Source of the DNA: Thecaphora thlaspeos
Taxonomy: Eukaryota > Basidiomycota > Ustilaginomycetes > Urocystidales > Glomosporiaceae
DNA: 64,000 bases
NCBI GenBank assembly: GCA_900291925.1
Contig: UWYS01000001.1
Location: 1,240,001 to 1,304,000, forward strand
Direction: 5' to 3'
Notes under the pieces: generated by a model
Databases searched by the model: none
Told to the model about the DNA's origin: nothing
What the model saw: only the letters and a program-made list of their open reading frames with translations
In this document: positions 60,329-64,000 of the stretch, piece by piece
How the letters are laid out: the number at the start of each line of letters is the position of its first letter
Numbering within the stretch: the first letter of the stretch is position 1
Made by a program: the position numbers and the translations under genes

Positions 60329-61778
60329 TTAAAGCGCCGCGAGGAACAGCATGCCGGTCGCTGGCCTCAGGAGCGAGGCGCCGCTGGTCTGGGTCGACGC
60401 GCTGGGCGCCCAAGTGACGACGACCGTGTCCGACGTGGTCCCGCTGTTGAGGCCGCTGGCTAGCGATGCGAAGCCGACCTGCCCGCTTCCGTTGGCCATG
60501 GTGAAGACGGAGTAGACGTTCTCGAGGAAGGCATCGCCTACGATCCACTGTAGGTCGTCCTTTGACGTCGATCCCGTTCCAAACAGGGCTCCCATGCACA
60601 AGGTCCCGGAAGGGTCGAGTGCGCCCGCCGAAAAGTCGGTGTCCGGGATGGTGTATTCGACGCCGCCAAAGGTGATGGTCGCATTTACCGGGTTGGAGCA
60701 TGGGTAGGAGTAGTAGCCCGGGCTGCTGGCGATTGCCGACGATTCAGGGATCTGAGAGTAGAGCGTCTCGATGACGTCGTCCGGTCCGCCGATCAGCGTG
60801 GTGCCCGTGTCGATCGCGGCGCGGTAGAGAGAGCCCAGCGAGGCGCCGGTGCCCGCCGTGGAGATGCCGTCCAGTTTGATCATCCAGTACTCTTCCTCGA
60901 TCAGAGAGATATAATTGATGTTCCCCTGGTAGAGCGATGTGTTGGTTCCACCCAGCGTAAAGATGCCTCCCTCGGCTTCGTCCCCCTTGGCGTTGCTGAT
61001 GGTGTTTCGTCGCTCCAGGTAGACTGTGGTGGGGAGGGAGGGGGAAGGGGAGGGGTTCAAAATGTCAGCGGGCGGTCGGGGAAGGACGATGCTGTATACT
61101 TGGTTCGGCGGCACGGGAATGCTTACATGAGAAGGTATCAACATCCATCTGCTTCCAAAAGGGACCGGCGCCGGCCCTAGAGAGTGCCTTGAAACCCATG
61201 CCCATGATCCCTGCTATGTGTTCGTCGGCCAGGTCGGACGATACCTCGTCAGCAACGGCCAGGACGACGCCGGTCCCTGTGGTCCCGGCCAGCGTGACGG
61301 TATCGGTGCCAAGGTAGCCCGCGACATCTCCACTGCCGTAGGTGAGGTCAAAGGTGGTGCTGCTGTTGGAGAAAGTTGAGCTGCTCGACGGGTCAAAGGA
61401 CGTCGAGGCGAGCCAAAAGTCGGCGCTGCCCGTATCGAGCACGACGGCGTACGTCTTGGCGGGCGTCCCGACGTCGATGTCGGCGAGCCAGGTGCTGTCG
61501 TACTCGAGGTTGATGAGCGACTCGGAACCGTCGCGCTTGGCCTTCTTGTTGTGCCCGTTGAGGCCGTACTTGCGCTGCAGACGGTCGCAGTGCGACTTGG
61601 ACCACTTGACCAGCTTGTCCGGGTCGGAGCGGGTCGGTGCACATCGGGTGATGGCGTGCGACTGCGGCGCACGTTTGATGCTGTTGGACGAGCCTGCCGT
61701 CGCCACGGGGAACGCTAGGGTGCTCCCGGCGCTGGCGAGGAGCAGGTTTGAGACCAATACGGTTTGGTCGACCTTCAT
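60329..61778 (-). CDS. Secreted pepsin-type aspartic protease (A1), probably GPI-anchored
   Basis: Exons 61127-61778 and 60329-61023, giving 448 residues; the intron (103 nt) is GTAAGC...CAG in phase 1, restoring DTFSFYLERRN. There is a signal peptide to about Ala22 and a propeptide ending near KKAKRDG, a possible Kex2-type site. The two catalytic motifs are AVVLDTGSADFW (115-118) and AAIDTGTTLIGGP. The flap YGSGDVAGYLGTDTV and C-terminal IVGDAFLENVYSVFTM are family-typical. The Ser/Thr-rich end TSGASLLRPATGMLFLAAL suits a GPI signal. The enzyme would cleave proteins outside the cell or at the wall. It is intact, in contrast to the other secreted enzymes here. Confidence 0.92.
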
Positions 61779-61909
61779 TGTCGTCGTGGTTCGCTTTCAG
61801 GTGAAGCTGAGGGTGAGGGAGGCGGTCAGCGACGGCAGCGGTGGTACTTGGAGTAGGGAGAACGACGTTGAAGATCCTCACGACGGGGGAAGACGGTCCA
61901 GGTGAGCGC

Positions 61910-61916
61910 ATATATA
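61910..61916 (-). promoter_or_regulatory. TATA box of the aspartic protease gene
   Basis: CTATATAT-type motif on the minus strand, about 130 bases upstream of the ATG at 61778. Confidence 0.45.
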
Positions 61917-63926
61917 GGGGAGTCAGGAGCAGGTGTGGTGGAGGAAGCTCGGATGGCGACCAGGACGGCAAGAAGGCATCAAGAAGACGTCATCTTCGTT
62001 CAGGTACGGCGGGCGAGTCGATGTATGGGGACTCGTACTCGTTGACGAGGGGGGAACTTCCGCCTGGTTCTCCGGGAGAGGCTGTGACGAAAGCACGGCA
62101 GGGAGGCAAGGTGCTCGCGGAACAGTCAGCACTCTCGTGACTGCTACCAAGTGGTTAGCCGGCGATTGGGTTGCTGAGTTCACCACCACGTCGACCTCGT
62201 CAGGAAGGGGGGCCGGTCCCGGAAGAGGCAGGGCTCGAGTGTCTGCATTCAAGCAACGACCCAGACGCGGGAGGGGGCAGGGAGAAGATGCCGCGGAAGC
62301 TGGCTCACGGCCACTTCTTCCGGCCCTGCCCAGGCCAAAGGAGGGGTATGTACTGTAGAGCACCTGTGAAACCGAACGCAGCCAATCTCTGTCTGGTGGA
62401 AGCTGGCGGAATAAGGGCTGGTGCGGCTGGGCGCAGCGCGGATGCGTTGCCAACCTGTGACTGCGTAGCGCCGGAAGGAGCAAGCAAGCTCGGGTGTAAG
62501 AGGATTCCTGCCCGACGTCAGGCGTGATTCTAAGATTCTTGATTCTTAGCTTGTGTGGTGAGCGAAGTTAAGCTGGGGACGATTCGGGCGGCGGGGAAGT
62601 TAGGGTGCTTGGTCCGCGCAGACGACGGCGGCACAGCAATGAACAGCCATCGGCCACATCGGCAGGCAAAGGCTGGGGTCGACCATGCATCCAGCCATAC
62701 GCCTGCCTCGTGGCCGGCCGGCCGTCTGCTTACGGTAGTGTATTCGTCGGCGGCGCAGCATAGTTACAGCATACATAGGATGACGACATCCCGGCGCCGT
62801 CGCCACCGCTCTGCTCCTTGACTCTGCCGTTGGTCGCTCCTAAGAATCTTCTCGAGGTGTGAGCAGCACCAAACGTCGTCTTAACATCCACGGCTGAGTA
62901 TGCCCCCAGTGTCATGAAGCTTGGCCCATCGACGTCCAGGCTGGAAGACGAGCTTGACTATGAGGTGGATGCGTTAAATGACAATCTACATGGATCGCCT
63001 CTGTCGTGATCAAATTGCAACGGCACCGGCCACGGCGAGCACGACCCAAGGACTGCGTCATATCGCCACCATGACACCAGACGAGACATCCTGGCTCCCA
63101 GGGTCCAGCTTGCCTGCTTTCGATGCAAACGACGGCCAACGGACCGGCGGGCGACGTTGCCCTGCTTCTTTTGGGTCCGATATCGACGCTCGTCGCCGCC
63201 TCTGCACAGCCAGGCGACGTCTCCACGCATCGTCCCTACTTACCTGCTCTGCTCCTTCGTTTGCGCCTCGCTTCCCTTGGGCGCTTTGACCCCGGCGCCA
63301 GATCTACCTGTCCTGATCCTCTGGCCCTCTGGCCCTCTGGCCCTCTGAGCTTCGCGATCGCCTTTCCCTCCCGTCCCTTGACCTCCTCCTCCGCTCTACC
63401 CTTTCTCCCCTCTGCTGACCCCCGCTCCCCCCCTCCCCTCCGTCCTGCTGCCCTTTGCCCTCCCCTCTTCCCGTCCCCCTCGTCGACACCTGTTCCCCGA
63501 TCTGCTCCTGCAATCAACTGTCCTTTCCCGCTTCGTCTCGACTCGACTCGATCTGATCGCCAGTCATCCCTACCATCACCATCGCCTCCCGTTCTCTTCG
63601 TCTTCTCTCTCCTCTCCTCTCCCCTCCCCATCCCCGTCTTCCTTTTCTCGGACTCCATCGCCCTATTCGTCGTCGGTGTCGTTTCGTCGTGACATCAGCC
63701 GCCGGGTTCTAAATGTCATCTTCAATCGACATCTGCCTCCTCCCGTCTCACGCAAGAGATAAAGAGCTCGCGCCTCACCATCCATCAGCACCTGCTGTCA
63801 ATCTTACACGGCATCTTCTCTTGCTCACCGCTAGCACCCGCTTCGTCCTCGGAAGTGGACAAAGTGCAGAGGTAGAACAGTCGATCGCCCGTATCTGAAT
63901 TCAGCGCAACACCAACCCAGCCTAGG
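61917..63926. other. Intergenic, 2 kb, pyrimidine-rich toward the right
   Basis: No gene found. From about 63380 to 63700 the plus strand is a dense C/T tract, the usual look of the leader of a strongly expressed fungal gene, matching the gene that starts at 63927. Long frames here result from that composition bias. Confidence 0.45.
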
Positions 63927-64000
63927 ATGGGTCTCCCGGCGGCATTGATCATCTTTGTCGGCTTCCTCAGCCTCGGCGCTTCCTTTGTCCTCCAGCTCCT
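63927..64000 (+). CDS. Start of a small membrane protein (partial)
   Basis: The ATG at 63927 (after CCTAGG) opens MGLPAALIIFVGFLSLGASF followed by VLQLL, a clear transmembrane helix or uncleaved signal at the very N-terminus. The window ends 25 codons in. A start of this kind is seen in PalI/Sur7-type four-helix proteins, but this is too little to decide. The long pyrimidine-rich leader supports a real start here. Confidence 0.45.
   Translation, partial: MGLPAALIIFVGFLSLGASFVLQL

Noticed and set aside
63123..63692. 189-codon frame in the C/T-rich region
   Set aside because: Its length comes from pyrimidine bias, which lacks stop codons. The translation is Pro/Ser/Leu filler and sits in the leader of the gene at 63927.

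Overview
This 64 kb window is nuclear DNA from a GC-rich, intron-poor fungus, most likely a basidiomycete and plausibly a member of Ustilaginomycotina. The grounds are: CpG-rich intergenic DNA; introns of about 90-190 nt with GTGAGT/GTAAGT donors; a free-standing basidiomycete-type 5S rRNA gene; an intron-containing tRNA-His; mitochondrial proteins with Ser/Arg/Ala-rich presequences; and fungal families (Rqt4, Rcf1, Sdh5, Cox20, Rrg7, a PsuG-PsuK fusion, a fungal 3-dehydroshikimate dehydratase). Species cannot be fixed from the sequence alone.

Layout. 0-4 kb: an alpha-amylase (GH13) broken by four in-frame stops and a GH16 beta-glucanase with a frameshift in its signal peptide. 4.4-8 kb: tRNA-His and a HECT ubiquitin ligase. 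8-9.8 kb: a sugar/quinate-type MFS transporter with two in-frame stops. 9.8-15 kb: an RNase III-domain protein and proline dehydrogenase, divergent. 15.6-20.3 kb: nucleolar FKBP, a Pogo/Fot1 transposase remnant inside an 84-bp inverted repeat, and Rqt4/TRIP4. 21.7-28.7 kb: 3-dehydroshikimate dehydratase, a PsuG-PsuK fusion and a paraoxonase-like membrane protein. 29-31.2 kb: PhoD phosphatase and phytase-type esterase remnants. 31.9-38.1 kb: a strongly CpG-depleted island carrying alcohol dehydrogenase and rhodanese pseudogenes. 38.9-42.3 kb: a transcription-factor-like protein. 42.6-46.8 kb: a cluster of mitochondrial assembly genes (RCF1, SDH5, COX20, a TPR protein). 47.3-49 kb: a putatively acylated orphan. 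49.9-53.8 kb: a single gene that joins an RluA/Pus9-type pseudouridine synthase to an RNA guanine-N2 methyltransferase. 55.8-61.8 kb: an amino-acid transporter, 5S rRNA, Rrg7 and a pepsin-type protease. The last 74 bases begin a small membrane protein.

Two themes stand out. First, housekeeping and mitochondrial genes are intact, while most genes for extracellular nutrient acquisition (amylase, glucanase, transporter, phytase-type esterase, PhoD) carry inactivating lesions. The aspartic protease and amino-acid transporter are intact exceptions. Second, the pseudouridine synthase/methyltransferase fusion and the CpG-depleted island are the features most worth follow-up. All exon borders were worked out by eye from splice consensus, phase and family similarity; no search or RNA evidence was available.
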